Assembly: GCA_963776935.1 (NCBI GenBank)
Contig: CAVZOP010000015.1
Span: 1-64,000 of the forward strand
DNA: 64,000 bases
Source: JALOLG01 sp963776935
Lineage (GTDB): Bacteria; Actinomycetota; Acidimicrobiia; Acidimicrobiales; Ilumatobacteraceae
Reading direction: 5' to 3'
The notes below the pieces were generated by a model that saw only the letters and a program-made list of their open reading frames with translations, was not told where the DNA came from and searched no databases. Positions 1 through 9,005 of this stretch are shown here, piece after piece (position 1 is the stretch's first letter; every line of letters begins with the position of its first letter). The translations under genes and the position numbers were made by a program.

Positions 1-510
1 ACTGCCGACCGACGATCGTCCGACATCAACACCCTCCGAGCAGCAGGCGTCACCGTGGTGGGCAGAGTCGTCGGCGTCTCCAGCGGTCGACTGCAGTGCT
101 CGGGCTCGCTCGCCAACCTCACCGCCAACGCCGACCTCAAGCAGAACCGGCTGCTCGACCGCATCGACGCTTACGCCGCCGAGGCCGGCCTCGACGAAGT
201 CGCACCCGAACGCCCGGCTCCCACCACGCTCGGAACGCCGGCGACCGCCGTTGAACTGGCCGGCGTCGGCACCATCGTCTGGGCGACCGGATACCGCGCC
301 ACCTACCCCTGGCTCGACAGTGCCGTCCTCGACCGCCGCGGACAGATCATCCACGACGGTGGAGTCATGCCGGTGCCAGGGCTGTACGTCGTCGGCCTTC
401 CGCTCCTCAGACGCCGCAAATCCAGCTTCCTCGACGGCATCGGCGCCGATGCCGTCGACGTCAGCGCCCACATCCGCGAACACCTCGAGCGCAACGCAGC
501 CGCAGCCTGA
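1..510 (+). CDS. Flavin-containing monooxygenase / NAD(P)-FAD oxidoreductase, C-terminal part (cut by window edge)
   Basis: The frame is open from base 1, so only the last 169 residues are inside the window. The motif V-W-A-T-G-Y near residue 95 is the conserved ATG(Y) segment of CzcO/flavin monooxygenase-type oxidoreductases that lies near the NADPH/FAD interface. It is followed by a P-G-L-Y-V-V-G segment, the usual lead-in to the last FAD-contacting helix. These enzymes are cytosolic FAD- and NADPH-dependent oxygenases or reductases; the substrate cannot be told. An internal GTG at 55 is possible but unlikely to be the start, because the protein reads as an interior piece. No operon partner is visible downstream. 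Confidence 0.75.
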   Translation, partial: TADRRSSDINTLRAAGVTVVGRVVGVSSGRLQCSGSLANLTANADLKQNRLLDRIDAYAAEAGLDEVAPERPAPTTLGTPATAVELAGVGTIVWATGYRATYPWLDSAVLDRRGQIIHDGGVMPVPGLYVVGLPLLRRRKSSFLDGIGADAVDVSAHIREHLERNAAAA

Positions 511-676
511 TCGGCGCGTCAGGACGCTTAAGGCACGCGGTCGCCAAGCTCAGCGGTTCGATGGACGCTCTCTCCGCTCGATAGTCGACGAACTGCTCAG
601 CCGCAACCGCACAGAACGCGGCACGAACGCTGCGTGCGTTTCCCAGAGGCAGATGGCGGGTCGTTGGACTGTTGAC

Positions 677-1252
677 TCAGCGCAGGTCGCGTCGCATGAC
701 GACCCGAGGGAAGCCGTCGAGAACGGAGTCGGTCGGTCCCGCCCTCACGAACCCTGCCCGCTCGAACAGACCGACGGTTCCCACGTACGCCATCGTCAGA
801 TCGACCCTGGTGTCCTGGTTGTCGACCGGATACCCCTCGATTGCTGGCGCACCATACGAGCCCGCGAAGTCGACGGCGCCCGCCAGCAGGCGATGCGAGA
901 TCCCCCGCTTGCGATGGCCTGGCCGAACCCTGATGCACCACACCGACCAGACCTCGAGCTCATCGACGTGGGGGATCTTGCGGTTGCGAGCGAAGCTCGT
1001 GTCCGCTCGCGGGTGGACTGCCGCCCAGCCCACCACGTCCGCACCGTCGTAGGCGAGCACACCGGGCGGCGGATCCTCCACGATCAGCTCGCGGACCCGG
1101 TCACGTCGGGCCACTCCCCTCAGGCTCTGGTTCTCCTTCGACGATGTCAACCGGTAGCTCAGACACCAGCACACGTTCGCGTCCGCCCGCTTGGGACCCA
1201 ACACCGCGGCGACATCGGCGAACTCGGTGGCCGGGCGCACTTCGATCGCCAT
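677..1252 (-). CDS. GNAT family N-acetyltransferase
   Basis: A 191-residue protein read from ATG at 1252. The frame is open a further 32 codons upstream, but homologous sequence seems to begin at MAIEVRPAT. The acetyl-CoA pyrophosphate loop R-P-G-H-R-K-R-G-I-S (the R/Q-x-x-G-x-G/A motif of GNAT fold motif A) sits around residue 118, after a beta-strand W-S-V-W-C-I-R-V. The N-terminal half has a C-W-C-L-S-Y segment seen in a GNAT subgroup of unknown substrate. It probably acetylates a small molecule or a protein amine in the cytosol. It stands alone, and no clear Shine-Dalgarno site precedes the chosen start. Confidence 0.75.
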   Translation of the reverse strand: MAIEVRPATEFADVAAVLGPKRADANVCWCLSYRLTSSKENQSLRGVARRDRVRELIVEDPPPGVLAYDGADVVGWAAVHPRADTSFARNRKIPHVDELEVWSVWCIRVRPGHRKRGISHRLLAGAVDFAGSYGAPAIEGYPVDNQDTRVDLTMAYVGTVGLFERAGFVRAGPTDSVLDGFPRVVMRRDLR

Positions 1253-1423
1253 CACACGATGGTACGCGCCGTCGATCTGGTCGTCGGCGAACGAGCAGAC
1301 GGGCCAATCCTTCTGAGTCGCGAGGGCCGACGCCGCCGCGTTGTCCACGAGCAGCTCGGCTTCCTCGAGCGCGCCGCCGTCTCGTTCGCCGTCTACCGAC
1401 CCACCGACTAGAGGGCCAGGCGA

Positions 1424-2130
1424 TCAGAGGCCGAGCAGGGTGCGGCGCAGTTCGGGACTCTCGCGTAGTGCCGCTCCCGTTCCGGTGGCGACGATGCGCC
1501 CCTCTGCAAGCACGTAACCCCGGTCGGAAACCGACAGCGCCCGCTCCACCTCCTGCTCGACGAGGAGCACGCTCACCCCGGCCGAGGTGATGGACTCGAT
1601 CACGTCGAACACCTCGTCGACCACGACGGGTGCCAGGCCGAGCGACGGCTCGTCCATGAGCAGCAGCCGCGGTTGCGCCATCAGCGCTCGGCCGACGGCG
1701 AGCATCTGCTGCTCGCCACCGCTGAGCCGGCCTGCCGGTTGGCCAGCCCGCTCCTGAAGTCGGGGGAACAGCGCGTAGGACTCGGTCGAGCTCGTCGCGG
1801 TAGTGGCGGCGAGCGCCCTTGCCGATACGCACCAAGGCAAAGGTTGTCGTAGACGGTCATGTGGGCGAACACGCGGCGACCCTCGGGCACCATCGCTACC
1901 CCGTGCGCGCACACGGCGTGCGCCGGCAGCGCCGTCAGCTCGACGCCGCCGACCACGATCTCGCCCCGGCGGGCGCGATGGATGCCGGCGATCGCGTTGA
2001 CGAGAGTGGACTTGCCCGCGCCGTTGGACCCGACGATGCTCACGATCTCGCCGGCGGCGACGTCGAGCTCGACGCCCCACAGCGCCTGCGCGTCGCCGTA
2101 GAAGGCATCGAGGTCACGCACCTCAAGCAC
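1424..2130 (-). pseudogene. livF: livF-like branched-chain amino acid ABC transporter ATP-binding protein (frameshifted)
   Basis: The N-terminal frame (2130 down to about 1840) gives Walker A G-S-N-G-A-G-K-S-T and the Q-loop segment M-V-P-E-G-R-R-V-F, diagnostic of LivF. A second frame carries Y-R-D-E-L-D-R-V at about 1800. A third carries the signature L-S-G-G-E-Q-Q-M-L and Walker B L-L-L-M-D-E-P-S-L-G-L-A-P, ending at 1424. Joining the three frames rebuilds a normal LivF of about 235 residues, so at least two indels (about 1840 and 1790) break it. The motifs show no amino acid decay, which favours consensus errors or very recent loss. It would be the membrane-associated ATPase of a branched-chain amino acid or amide importer and is last in the liv operon. 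Confidence 0.8.
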
Positions 2131-4053
2131 CGGCCTGCCTCCCGAGGTAGGCGGTGACCACGGCGGGTTCGCGCATCACCATCCGTGGATCACCGTCGGC
2201 CAGGCAATGTCCCCGATCCAGCACGACCACACGCGTGGCGAGCTGGTTGACCACCCGCAGCAGGTGCTCGACGATCACGATCGTGATGCCGGCTTGGTGT
2301 ATCCGTCTGATCACCGCGACCGCGCTGTCGATCTCGGTCGGATTCAACCCGCCAAGGCCTCGTCGAGCAGCAGCACGCGCGGGTCGAGGCGATCGCCCGA
2401 GCCATCTCCAGCAGCTGGCGCTCGTGGAGGTTGATCTCGTCGGGGTAGACGTCGGCGAGGTGGGTGAGACGGACGAAGTCGAGGTGCTCCTGGGCACCGC
2501 GCCTGCGCGGCGGCCAGCGGCCGCGGGTCGCGCCCGAACATGATCGCCATCGCGACGTTGTCCCTCACCGTCATCGACGGGAACGGCCGCGGGATCTGGT
2601 AGGTGCGTGCGACGCCGCTGCGGGCGACGCGGTGAGGCGGCCAACCCGGCACGTGTCGTTACCGACGATGCGGATCTGACCGCCGCGTGGGCCGCAACGT
2701 GCCAGAGAGGAGGTTGACGAGAGTCGTCTTGCCGGAGCCGTTGGGGCCCACCAGCCCGACGAGCTCGCCCTCGCGAGATCGTCAGGGTGAGGTCGTCGAG
2801 AGCATGCACCCCACCGAAGGAGCGACTCAACCCGATGCACTCGACGAGCGGCGCCGCCGTGGCTGGTGACTCGGCGACAGCTCCGCCCGGCTCGACGTGA
2901 AATGCGGGCTCGCCCGCTGCGGCCGGTTGGAGCGATGCGTCGTCGGAGACCGTCCGCCGGGAGACCGGCCGTCGCGAGCCGGGCCACAGGGCGACCGCCG
3001 CTGCGCCGACGGCACCGACGCCGACTGCGTCGAGCAGTTCGTCGGACACACCGATCAGCACCGACCCCGCGGCGGCAAGCACGAAGGCACCGAGCGACAC
3101 CGCCGGCCGTGCCCGGAGCCGCGCCTGCAGGCCCTCAGGCGCAGCGACCACGACGAAGACGAGGACGGCGCCGAAGATGATCAGCCGCCACTGCTCGAGG
3201 CCGGCGACCACGAGGCGGTCCTGGACGAGCACGATGAACGTGGCGCCGATCACCGGCCCGAGCCAGTGCGTGCGCCCACCCAGCACGCTCATGACGATCA
3301 CGAACAGCGGGATCGGTGAGGCCGAAGACCGCCTCGCACGTTCACGAAGCCGATCTGCTGCGCGAACGCAGCGCCGGAGATCCCGCCGATGAGCCCGCTG
3401 GCGGCGATGGCGAACATCTTGGCGCGGAACGTCGGGACACCGAGCCCTTCAGCCACGTCCTCGGCGTCGCGGATCGCGGTGAGCGCCCAACCGGACCTGC
3501 TGTGCTGGATCGCGTAGGCGATGGCGACCGCCAGGGCAGCGACGGCGAGGTTCAACAGATAGAGGAAGTCCTGGAACTCACCGAGCACATCGGGGAACTC
3601 CGGCGCCGGGACGATGATGCCCTGACCGCCGTCGATCGTCGTGTTGAACCGCGCCACCGAGGCGAGGATGAACGGGACAGCGAGGGTGAGGAGGGCGAAG
3701 ATCTCGCCCCGGAGCGATCGCAGCCGGAACGCCAACGCGCCGACGACCAACGCCAGCACCACCGAGAGCGCACCGGCGAGCGGGATCGTGATGAAGAAGT
3801 CGACGCCGTGGCGGCCGGCGAGCACGGCCGTCGTGTACGCGCCCACCCCACGAACGCCGCCTGCCCGAAGCTGAAGTAGCCGGCTGTACCCGGACAGGAT
3901 GTTCCAGCTCGTCGCCTGCGCGGTCCAGAAGAGGATCGTGTAGAGGAGACGAGGTAGAACACCGGTGAGCCCGAGGCGTCTCCCGGACGAACGGGAACAC
4001 GGCCAGCACGAGCGACGGCCAGCGGCGATGCCGGCGAGCCCGCGCCGCGTCAC
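2123..4053 (-). pseudogene. livM-livG: livM-livG fusion: ABC importer permease fused to ATP-binding domain (multiple frameshifts)
   Basis: The permease half starts at a GTG (4053) overlapping the livH stop as GTGA. It shows the LivM signatures W-N-I-L-S-G-Y, G-Y-F-S-F-G-Q-A-A-F and G-G-Q-G-I, then the last helices T-H-W-L-G-P-V-I-G. One open frame from 3301 continues from the permease C-terminus through a linker into the LivG domain (S-R-S-F-G-G-V-H-A-L), so the two domains are one polypeptide. The ATPase half is split: Walker A, G-V-A-R-T-Y-Q-I-P-R-P-F, the helical region, L-L-L-D-E and the H-loop I-V-I-V-E-H-L lie in different frames. At least six indels are needed. The 4-base livH/livM overlap and the livG/livF overlap (2123-2130) show an operon. 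Confidence 0.75.
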
Positions 4054-4921
4054 CGCGCGCCGCCAGCGCGAACAGGCCCTGCGGCCGCAACAGGAGGGCG
4101 ACGACGATCGCCGAGAACACGGCGAGCGGCGCCGCCGCCGGGGACCACACGATCGACGCCACGCTCGACAGCATCCCCACGAGCACTCCGGCGAGCAGCG
4201 TGCCGGCAACGTTGCCGACACCGCCGAGGATGACGACGGCGAAGACGATCCCGAACCACTCGTACGGCGGTCGACGGCGTGATCGCGTTGCTCAGCGACC
4301 ACAGAAGCCCCGCGACCGCGGCGCTGGCGCCGGCGACGCCGGCGAGCAGCACACCGAGCCGGCGGTGGTCGATCCCGAAGGCGGCGGCGACCGTACGGTC
4401 CTCGGCGAAGGCGCGCAGTGCCCGGCCGACGAACGTCCGACGCAGCGTGAGCTGCATGACCACGGCGAGCACGACCGCCACAGCGAAGGCGACCAGCGTG
4501 GGCGTCGGGAAGATGAACTCGCCCGATGCTCACCGACTCGGTGGCATACGGGTTGACGTCGGCGCTCATCCGGCGGAAGTCCTCGGTCCAGATGATGCTC
4601 GACCGCCTGGATGATGATGACCAGCAGACCGAAGCTGACGAGCAGCGAGTTGAGCTCGCTGATCGCGAGGCGGTCGAACGCCCACTGCAGCAGCGCACCC
4701 GCCACGAACAGCACCGGCGCCGTGACGACGATCGTGAGCAGCGGGTCGACGCCCCACGACGTCGCCGTCTGGTAGGTCAGGTAGGCGCCGATCAGGATCA
4801 ACCCGAAATGGGCCAGGTTGATGACCTTCAGCATCCCCCACGTCAGGGAGACGCCCATCGCCATCATCGCATACAGGCCACCGACGAGGACACCGGACAG
4901 CGCCGCCTGTGCCGTCGTCAC
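4050..4921 (-). pseudogene. livH: livH-like branched-chain amino acid ABC transporter permease (frameshifted)
   Basis: The first frame starts at ATG 4921 and reads a typical LivH N-terminus: M-M-A-M-G-V-S-L-T-W-G-M-L-K-V-I-N-L-A-H, then two more hydrophobic helices to about 4620. The middle (I-W-T-E-D-F-R-R-M, about 4570), the R-A-F-A-E-D-R-T-V-A-A-A-F-G-I-D segment (about 4400) and the final helices ending in L-L-R-P-Q-G-L-F are in other frames. Rebuilt length is about 290 residues, normal for the family. At least four indels are required, the last just before the TGA at 4050 that overlaps the livM GTG. It forms the inner-membrane channel together with LivM. Confidence 0.78.
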
Positions 4922-4943
4922 GGATGCTGACTGTCGCCGCGAC

Positions 4944-6342
4944 TCAGCCCGCCGGAGGCTGGAGCGGCGCGGCGGCGCGGTCCTCCGGCCACACCATCAC
5001 CCAGTTGCCGTCCTGGATCTGCTTGAGGCCCTGGTTGCTCGGCCAGAAGTTGTTGACCTGCAGGATCGAAGTCGAGGTGCCCACTGAACGTCGAATCGAC
5101 TCCGTTCTCGTGCAGCGCGTCGCAGATCGCCTGTTGATCAAGGCTGCCCGCTGCCTCGACACCCTGGGTGAGGATCTCCCACGCGTTCCAGGAGGCCGCC
5201 GCCTGCGTCTCGAACACCGTGTACGGGATGCCGGCGTCGGCTGCCCGGCCCGAGAACTCCTCGACGATCTCCGCCGCTTCGGGCGGGTACTGATCGATGG
5301 TCGCATCGCTCGGCTCGAAGATCGAGACCGACAGGAGACCTTGGGAGAGATCACCGAGACCCAACGGCGGCCCGGGCGCGGGGAACAGACTGAACATCAT
5401 CGGTGGCTGGTAGTCGAGCTGCTGCCATCGCCTCGATCAGTCCGACCGGGTCCACGCCGAGGCCGTTGTTGACGAGCAGGTCCGGCGCCTCGTCACGGAT
5501 CTGGGTCGCGATCGGCGCCCAGTCGGTGGTGCCCGGCGGGTAGCTGATGTCGACCACCTCGTACCCACGTTCCTCGGCAATCGACAGCATCCCGGGATCG
5601 GAGTCGTCGTCGGGCAAGCCGTGCGTGATGAAGTCGGTCGACCCGTTCTGGTTGGTCGCCACCACGATCTTGGTCGGGGGCTCCGGCAGGCTCTCCACCG
5701 CGTCGAGCAGTTGGTTGGGGACGAACTCGTTCGGCATCGGGCCGATCGACCAGCCGGGGAACTGGCAATCGTAGACAGCAACGGTGCGAGGACAGCGGTG
5801 TGCTGCGGCATCGTGTAGCCGTGGCGCTCGGCCACCGCGACGGCCGACAGGATGTTGGGCGTCGCGTACGGGCCGATGATCAGGTCGACCTGGTCCTGAC
5901 TGATCAGCCGCTCGTAAAGGTTCGACACCTGCGCTTGGTCGGACTCGTCGTCGAGCACCGTCCATTCGACCGGGCGGCCGAGCAGGCCCCCGCTGTCATT
6001 GAGCCGATCGACGAACAACTCGCCGGCGGTCTGGTGGATCACCCCGGTCGCCGCGAACACACCGGTCAGCGAGAGCGTCGATCCGACCACGATCGGCTCT
6101 CCCGAGGGAGCCGGACTGGTCGTCTCGGTGGCGCCGGTCGCCTCCGTGGTGCCGGTAGCCTCAGTCGTGGCAGGCGTCTCGGTGGTAGCCGCCGGCTCCG
6201 CTGCGGTGGGCACTGGCCCAGAAGTAGCCGGTGCACCCGATGTGGTGTCGGGAGCGTCGGCTCCGTCGTCGTCGCCGCCGCAGGCGGCAAGGCCGAAAAC
6301 GAGAGCCGTAGCGGCAAATGCCGCGAATAGAGGTTTGCTCAC
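4944..6342 (-). pseudogene. livK: livK-like extracellular substrate-binding lipoprotein (frameshifted)
   Basis: ATG 6342 opens a lipoprotein signal peptide with lipobox F-G-L-A-A-C-G-G (Cys at about residue 21), followed by a Thr/Ala/Pro-rich linker to about residue 80. The periplasmic-binding fold then starts with I-V-V-G-S-T-L-S-L-T-G. The frame is lost near 5780, recovered as W-S-I-G-P-M-P-N-E-F, lost again near 5410 and near 5070. The last segment, Q-V-N-N-F-W-P-S-N-Q-G, ends at 4944. Rebuilt length is about 465 residues. It would be the membrane-anchored receptor feeding LivH/LivM and is the first gene of the operon. The 275 bases upstream (6343-6617) hold no gene and presumably its promoter. 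Confidence 0.78.
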
Positions 6343-6617
6343 GCGTGCTCAACTCTGCTTACTCGTGGCTCGTTCGAGCGGTGATTGTTGTCGGCCGATC
6401 AGTTCCCCATCGTCGTGCCGGTCCCGCCGTCGACGAACGCTGCGCTGCGTATGTCGCCGGTCCGGGCGCCAAACCCCATGTCAGACGCATCCCCTGCCCG
6501 GCGAGTGTATGCAGCGCACGCACACGGAGCAATAGCCGTGAACTGTGTCAGGTGGGCCTCCGGCGCGTGCCCACAGTTCAGTGTGTCCAGGAATGACCGC
6601 GACGTGCCGCCGTGAGG

Positions 6618-7256
6618 TCATCGGGTGAACGTGATGTGGGTGACGCCGCTGGGCGTCGAGACCGCCTCCACGTCGTACTGCTGCTCCAACGCCTCCAGGC
6701 CGTCCCACAGCCGAACACCGCGGCCGAGCAGGATCGGCACCAGCACGACGTGCAGGTGGTCGACGAGACCGGCGGTGAGGAACGCGTGCATCATGGTCGG
6801 CCCCCCGCCGATGCGGACGTCCTGACCGGCGGCTGCGTCCCGCGCCATCTCGAGTGCATCCGCTGGCGCGGCGTCGAGGAAGTGGAACGTCGTACCACCC
6901 TCCATCTCCAGCGACGGGCGCGGACGGTGGGTCAGGACGTACGTCGGTGTGTGGAACGGCGGGTTGTCGCCCCACCACCCGCGCCACTCCGAGTCGTCCT
7001 GCCAACCCGGAGGGCCGAACTTGCCCGCGCCCATGATCTCCGCCCCGATCCCCGGTCCGTGCCGCTCGGCCATCGCGTGATCGAGACCCTCGGTGCCGCC
7101 CGACTGGCCCAGGACTTCGCGGCCGAACCGAGTGGCCATCATCCACCCGTGGAGTCGATGCCCGGCGTGGCCGAACGGCGTGTCGAGCGCCTGCCCCTCG
7201 CCGGTGGCGAACCCGTCGAGCGAGATCGAGAAGTTGTGGATGCGGACGCGCGACAT
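6618..7256 (-). CDS. Dihydrofolate reductase family protein (RibD C-terminal domain)
   Basis: A 212-residue protein, with AAGGAG eight bases before the ATG at 7256. It has the family pattern: an N-terminal strand I-S-L-D-G-F-A, the G-A-G-K-F-G-P segment, and the nucleotide-binding R-I-G-G-G-P-T-M-M-H near residue 150, followed by L-V-D-H-L-H-V-V-L-V-P-I-L-L-G-R-G. These proteins share the fold of DHFR and of the RibD reductase domain and bind NADPH, but most stand-alone copies have no assigned substrate. It ends about 275 bases from livK and is not in an operon with it. A second member lies at 61949-62605. Confidence 0.85.
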   Translation of the reverse strand: MSRVRIHNFSISLDGFATGEGQALDTPFGHAGHRLHGWMMATRFGREVLGQSGGTEGLDHAMAERHGPGIGAEIMGAGKFGPPGWQDDSEWRGWWGDNPPFHTPTYVLTHRPRPSLEMEGGTTFHFLDAAPADALEMARDAAAGQDVRIGGGPTMMHAFLTAGLVDHLHVVLVPILLGRGVRLWDGLEALEQQYDVEAVSTPSGVTHITFTR

Positions 7257-7332
7257 GGCGGCTCCTTCGGGTGGTGGTGGTCGGTCAGACTGGTTGACGT
7301 GTCCCGCGGCGGGATTTCGTCGGCCGTGAGGT

Positions 7333-7818
7333 TCAGGCGACCCCGAGGTGGCGAGCGAGCTTCTGCAGCGTCTGCAGACCGAGCTCGACAGCGCCGAAGC
7401 CGATCTTTGCGTCGCGCTGCTCGACGGTTGGGTGGAGCTGCCGCAGCGTCAACACCGTCTTTCCGTCGGCTTGTTCATCGAGGGTGATCGTCACTCGGAA
7501 GCGTGCCGGGTCATCGTCGGTGTCGGACCCATGATCCAGCACCAACCTCTCGACCGGAACGACTTCGAGGTAGTCGAAGCGATTCGTGAACACGGTGCCG
7601 TCTCCGGAAACCATGTCGAAGCACGCTCGACCTCCCGGGCGCACGTCCATCTCTCGGACAGTGCAGGTGAACCCATCGGGACCAAACCATTGGCAGAAAG
7701 CACCCGCATCGGCCCACGCCGCGAACACCGCTTCGCGTGTGGCGTCGAGAACTCGAACGAGGACGATCTCACGATCGAGAGCCCATGTCGTCGGATCGGT
7801 GATGGACGGGGTACTCAC
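7333..7818 (-). CDS. SRPBCC (AHSA1/START-like) domain protein
   Basis: A 161-residue protein from GTG 7818, chosen because TAAGGG lies about eight bases upstream and homology begins at the V-L-V-R-V-L-D-A-T-R strand. It carries the AHSA1-type hallmarks: R-E-A-V-F-A-A-W-A-D, F-C-Q-W-F-G-P-D-G-F near residue 40, D-V-R-P-G-G-R, and a final amphipathic helix L-G-L-Q-T-L-Q-K-L. The fold makes a hydrophobic ligand cavity; no ligand is known for this type. It follows an ArsR-like repressor (7913-8287) in the same direction by 94 bases, the usual ArsR-AHSA1 pairing, so it is probably controlled by that repressor. Confidence 0.85.
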   Translation of the reverse strand: MSTPSITDPTTWALDREIVLVRVLDATREAVFAAWADAGAFCQWFGPDGFTCTVREMDVRPGGRACFDMVSGDGTVFTNRFDYLEVVPVERLVLDHGSDTDDDPARFRVTITLDEQADGKTVLTLRQLHPTVEQRDAKIGFGAVELGLQTLQKLARHLGVA

Positions 7819-7912
7819 TGGTGCACCCTTACGGTTGTGGTCATGTTTGCGTCGTTCTCGGTGCACCCGTGAGCGCTTCGCCCGTTTTCGATGATTCGCT
7901 CGCTGCGCTCGC

Positions 7913-8287
7913 TCATGGCTTCTCCAATTTCGGTGGGGATGCGGTTCGGTCGGATGTGCGCCGGAGGTGCGCATCGAGGCGGTCGAGGCGGTGCTCCCAC
8001 GCAGCTCGTGTGTGCTCGGCCCACGCCGCGATCTCGACCAGCGGCTCCGGCCGCAGCCGGCATGGCCGCCGTTGTCCGTCTCGGCCGCGACTGATCAGAC
8101 CCGCCTGCTCGAGGACCTTCAGATGACGGGAGATGGCCGGGAGACTGATCGGGAACGGCTCGGCCAACTCGAGCACGGTTGCCTCACCGTCGGCCAACCG
8201 ACGCACGATCGAGCGCCGCGTCGGGTCCGACAAGGCGGCGAAGACGACGTCGAACCGATCGGGGGCCGTCACGGTCATCGTTGCCAT
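7913..8287 (-). CDS. ArsR-family winged-helix repressor (SRPBCC-linked type), copy 1
   Basis: A 124-residue protein with a typical N-terminus F-A-A-L-S-D-P-T-R-R-S-I-V-R-R-L and recognition helix region S-L-P-A-I-S-R-H-L-K-V-L, then G-R-D-G-Q-R-R-P-C-R-L. It lacks the ELCVC metal-binding motif of true arsenic sensors. It belongs to the metal-independent SdpR/AHSA1-associated branch, which represses its own operon. The downstream SRPBCC gene is the likely partner. An AT-rich stretch upstream (8300-8340) has a short palindrome and is the likely promoter and operator. Confidence 0.85.
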   Translation of the reverse strand: MATMTVTAPDRFDVVFAALSDPTRRSIVRRLADGEATVLELAEPFPISLPAISRHLKVLEQAGLISRGRDGQRRPCRLRPEPLVEIAAWAEHTRAAWEHRLDRLDAHLRRTSDRTASPPKLEKP

Positions 8288-8313
8288 CGGTCCTGCAGAT
8301 ACTTCACAGATTG

Positions 8314-8323
8314 GTTATTTAAC
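8314..8323. promoter_or_regulatory. Short palindrome GTTATTTAAC in the ArsR copy 1 promoter
   Basis: The sequence GTTA-TT-TAAC is perfectly palindromic. It lies 27 bases before the ArsR start, in the only AT-rich stretch of the neighbourhood. ArsR proteins of this branch bind such short sites, so autoregulation is inferred. The rest of 8288-8561 shows no convincing gene on either strand. Confidence 0.35.
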
Positions 8324-8561
8324 AGACTGACTACATATAGTCAAGCACGCATGGTGTCGCCGCGGCACACAGATCGTCGACACGACGGGCCGCCGAGGCT
8401 GGTCTCACCACCAATGCCTTCGAGGAATCGGACGACGCCCCACGACGGAGACTGCTCCGTCCCGCTCCGCCAGCATGAGGGCCCCTTTCGAAGAGATGTC
8501 CGGCTCGCCTTATCGTGACGTGATGGGCGCGAATCGAGCCTCGAGAATACTTTGTCGGGGC

Positions 8562-8587
8562 TGTCGAATCGGGCGGGACAGCACGAC
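8562..8587 (+). promoter_or_regulatory. Candidate ECF42-type promoter (TGTCGA-N16-CGAC) for the first DGPF-sigma pair
   Basis: TGTCGA at 8562-8567 and CGAC at 8584-8587 are 16 bases apart. They lie about 55 bases before the DGPF-protein start. The published ECF42 promoter signature, as I recall it, is TGTCGA at -35 and CG(A/T)C at -10, so the match suggests that the sigma factor encoded downstream controls its own operon. A matching site precedes the second such pair (36960-36986). Confidence 0.5.
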
Positions 8588-8593
8588 GTCATA

Positions 8594-8617
8594 GCGTACG
8601 GCGACTCAGCCGTACGC
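8594..8617. promoter_or_regulatory. Perfect inverted repeat in the leader of the first DGPF-sigma operon
   Basis: GCGTACGGC and GCCGTACGC form 9-base arms around a 6-base loop. The repeat lies just downstream of the candidate ECF42 promoter and 23 bases before the start codon. It could be an operator or an RNA hairpin in the 5' leader; the sequence alone does not decide. Confidence 0.45.
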
Positions 8618-8640
8618 CGAGCGCCTGAGGAGGCCCCGAA

Positions 8641-9000
8641 ATGAAGTACATGCTGCTGCTCCGCCATGCGCCCGACGCCGGCCCGGTCGAGGGTACGCCC
8701 GAGTTCGACGCCGAGATGGCGAAGTGGGGTGAGCTCATGAGTGAACTCGGTGGGGCCGGCGCGCTGGTCGCCGCGCAGGGCCTCGACTCCGAGGCGACTG
8801 CTACGACCGTCCGCATCCGCGACGACGAGGTGCTCGTCACCGATGGCCCGTTCGCCGAGACCAAAGAATCGTTCTTCAGCTACATCGTCATCGACGTCGC
8901 CGATCTCGACGCCGCGCTCGGCTGGGCCAAGCGGATGCCGAACGCGAGCTACGGCTCGGTCGAAGTCCGACCGCTGTCCATCCACGAGCAGGACGCCTGA
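8641..9000 (+). CDS. YCII/DGPF domain protein, copy 1
   Basis: A 119-residue protein starting M-K-Y-M-L-L-L-R, with GAGGAGG upstream of the ATG. It carries the signature V-T-D-G-P-F-A-E-T-K-E near residue 65, which names the DGPF subset of the YCII superfamily. It ends with the usual V-E-V-R-P-L strand. YCII proteins are small ferredoxin-like alpha/beta folds, some with a His-Asp dyad; DGPF members have no known reaction. The gene is followed after five bases by an ECF sigma factor. That pairing defines group ECF42, where the DGPF protein is thought to act in the signalling or response of the sigma factor. Confidence 0.9.
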   Translation: MKYMLLLRHAPDAGPVEGTPEFDAEMAKWGELMSELGGAGALVAAQGLDSEATATTVRIRDDEVLVTDGPFAETKESFFSYIVIDVADLDAALGWAKRMPNASYGSVEVRPLSIHEQDA

Positions 9001-9005
9001 GGGCC

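Noticed and set aside
7815..7916. Small ORF M-S-E-R-S-E-R-I-I-E in the ArsR-SRPBCC gap
   Set aside because: It is produced by a direct repeat (AGCGAG spaced by CGC) and overlaps the SRPBCC start; no evidence of a protein.
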